Positions 63,926 to 64,000 of a stretch of DNA of 64,000 bases are shown here, one piece after another; position 1 is the stretch's first letter, and each line of letters starts with the position of its first letter. The notes under the pieces are model-generated. The model ran no database searches. It worked only from the letters and a program-made list of their open reading frames with translations, and had not been told where the DNA came from. The stretch lies in NCBI GenBank assembly GCA_030148065.1, contig JASBUC010000028.1, positions 1 to 64,000 on the forward strand. Direction: 5' to 3'. Position numbers and translations under genes: made by a program. Source of the DNA: Legionellaceae bacterium (GTDB taxonomy: Bacteria; Pseudomonadota; Gammaproteobacteria; Legionellales; Legionellaceae).

Positions 63926-64000
63926 ATGAGACCTAGTAACCGAGAAGCAAATGAACTCCGAAACATCACAATTACTCGACAATATACTAAGCACGCCGAA
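63926..64000 (+). CDS. rph: Ribonuclease PH (N-terminal fragment)
   Basis: The first 25 codons before the right edge read MRPSNREANELRNITITRQY and on to TKHAE. This matches the RNase PH start, MRPSGR..QLRPV.ITR..TKHAEGS. It is a phosphorolytic exonuclease for tRNA 3' maturation. It lies 32 bases after suhB and may be cotranscribed. The call rests on the N-terminal signature alone, but that is distinctive. Confidence 0.88.
   Translation, partial: MRPSNREANELRNITITRQYTKHAE

Overview
This 64-kb window looks like chromosomal DNA of an intracellular or host-associated gammaproteobacterium of the order Legionellales (Legionella/Coxiella relatives). I infer this from four things: outer-membrane proteins of the Legionella Lpg1974 and LbtU types, a bacterial mevalonate-pathway pair (mvaD-mvk), gammaproteobacterial housekeeping blocks (tsaD/rpsU-yqeY-dnaG-rpoD, pyrC-rnt/rho, engB/cytochrome c4-dsbA), and several acidic-tailed proteins of unknown function that resemble secreted effectors. 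I see no rRNA, tRNA, prophage, intact insertion sequence or CRISPR array. The edges cut rimO (left) and rph (right).

Layout. 1-8 kb: rimO fragment, a metallophosphoesterase that may be a secreted effector, plsY, tsaD, and the rpsU-yqeY-dnaG-rpoD macromolecular-synthesis block. 8-22.5 kb: a membrane-anchored unknown protein, two paralogous MFS carriers beside a malic enzyme, rpmE, fadH, a TauE-like exporter, and a minus-strand group of an SBP-less ABC importer, an LbtU-like porin and a small beta-barrel porin with a structured leader. 22.8-34.3 kb: pyrC-rnt, rho, trxA, engB, cytochrome c4-dsbA, panBC, mvaD-mvk, ftsB, eno and pyrE. 34.4-52 kb: a degenerate GGDEF/EAL membrane protein, htpX-lemA, uvrA, an HlyD/FUSC efflux pair, a POT peptide carrier, tsaC, a small secreted protein, an APC amino-acid carrier, hemE, an amidohydrolase and a lytic transglycosylase. 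52-58 kb: the most unusual locus. 58-64 kb: an acidic unknown protein, fis, a reduced isc operon (trmJ-iscS-iscU-like-iscA-like), suhB and rph.

The standout is 52093-57907: eight tightly packed or overlapping minus-strand genes that form one likely transcript. The order is globin-sensor RsbR, RsbS, RsbT-like kinase, RsbX-like phosphatase, a histidine kinase, a lone receiver domain, a KaiB-type protein without KaiC, and a PAS-GGDEF-EAL enzyme. This reads as a heme-sensing stressosome that feeds a two-component relay and cyclic-di-GMP turnover, with KaiB inserted between them. The RsbS-like protein has Leu where the phosphorylated Ser is expected.

A second finding is a family of at least five long imperfect palindromes, all intergenic apart from one arm that enters the panC stop region. 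They share an AGCGSAG / TGAGCAC core around a short apical stem whose bases covary between copies. One copy is flanked by 14-bp direct repeats. A perfect 29-bp inverted repeat lies just upstream of hemE.

Function calls rest on motif recognition from memory; no database search was possible. Several starts were moved to internal ATG or GTG codons with better Shine-Dalgarno sites or family-consistent N-termini, as noted for each gene.
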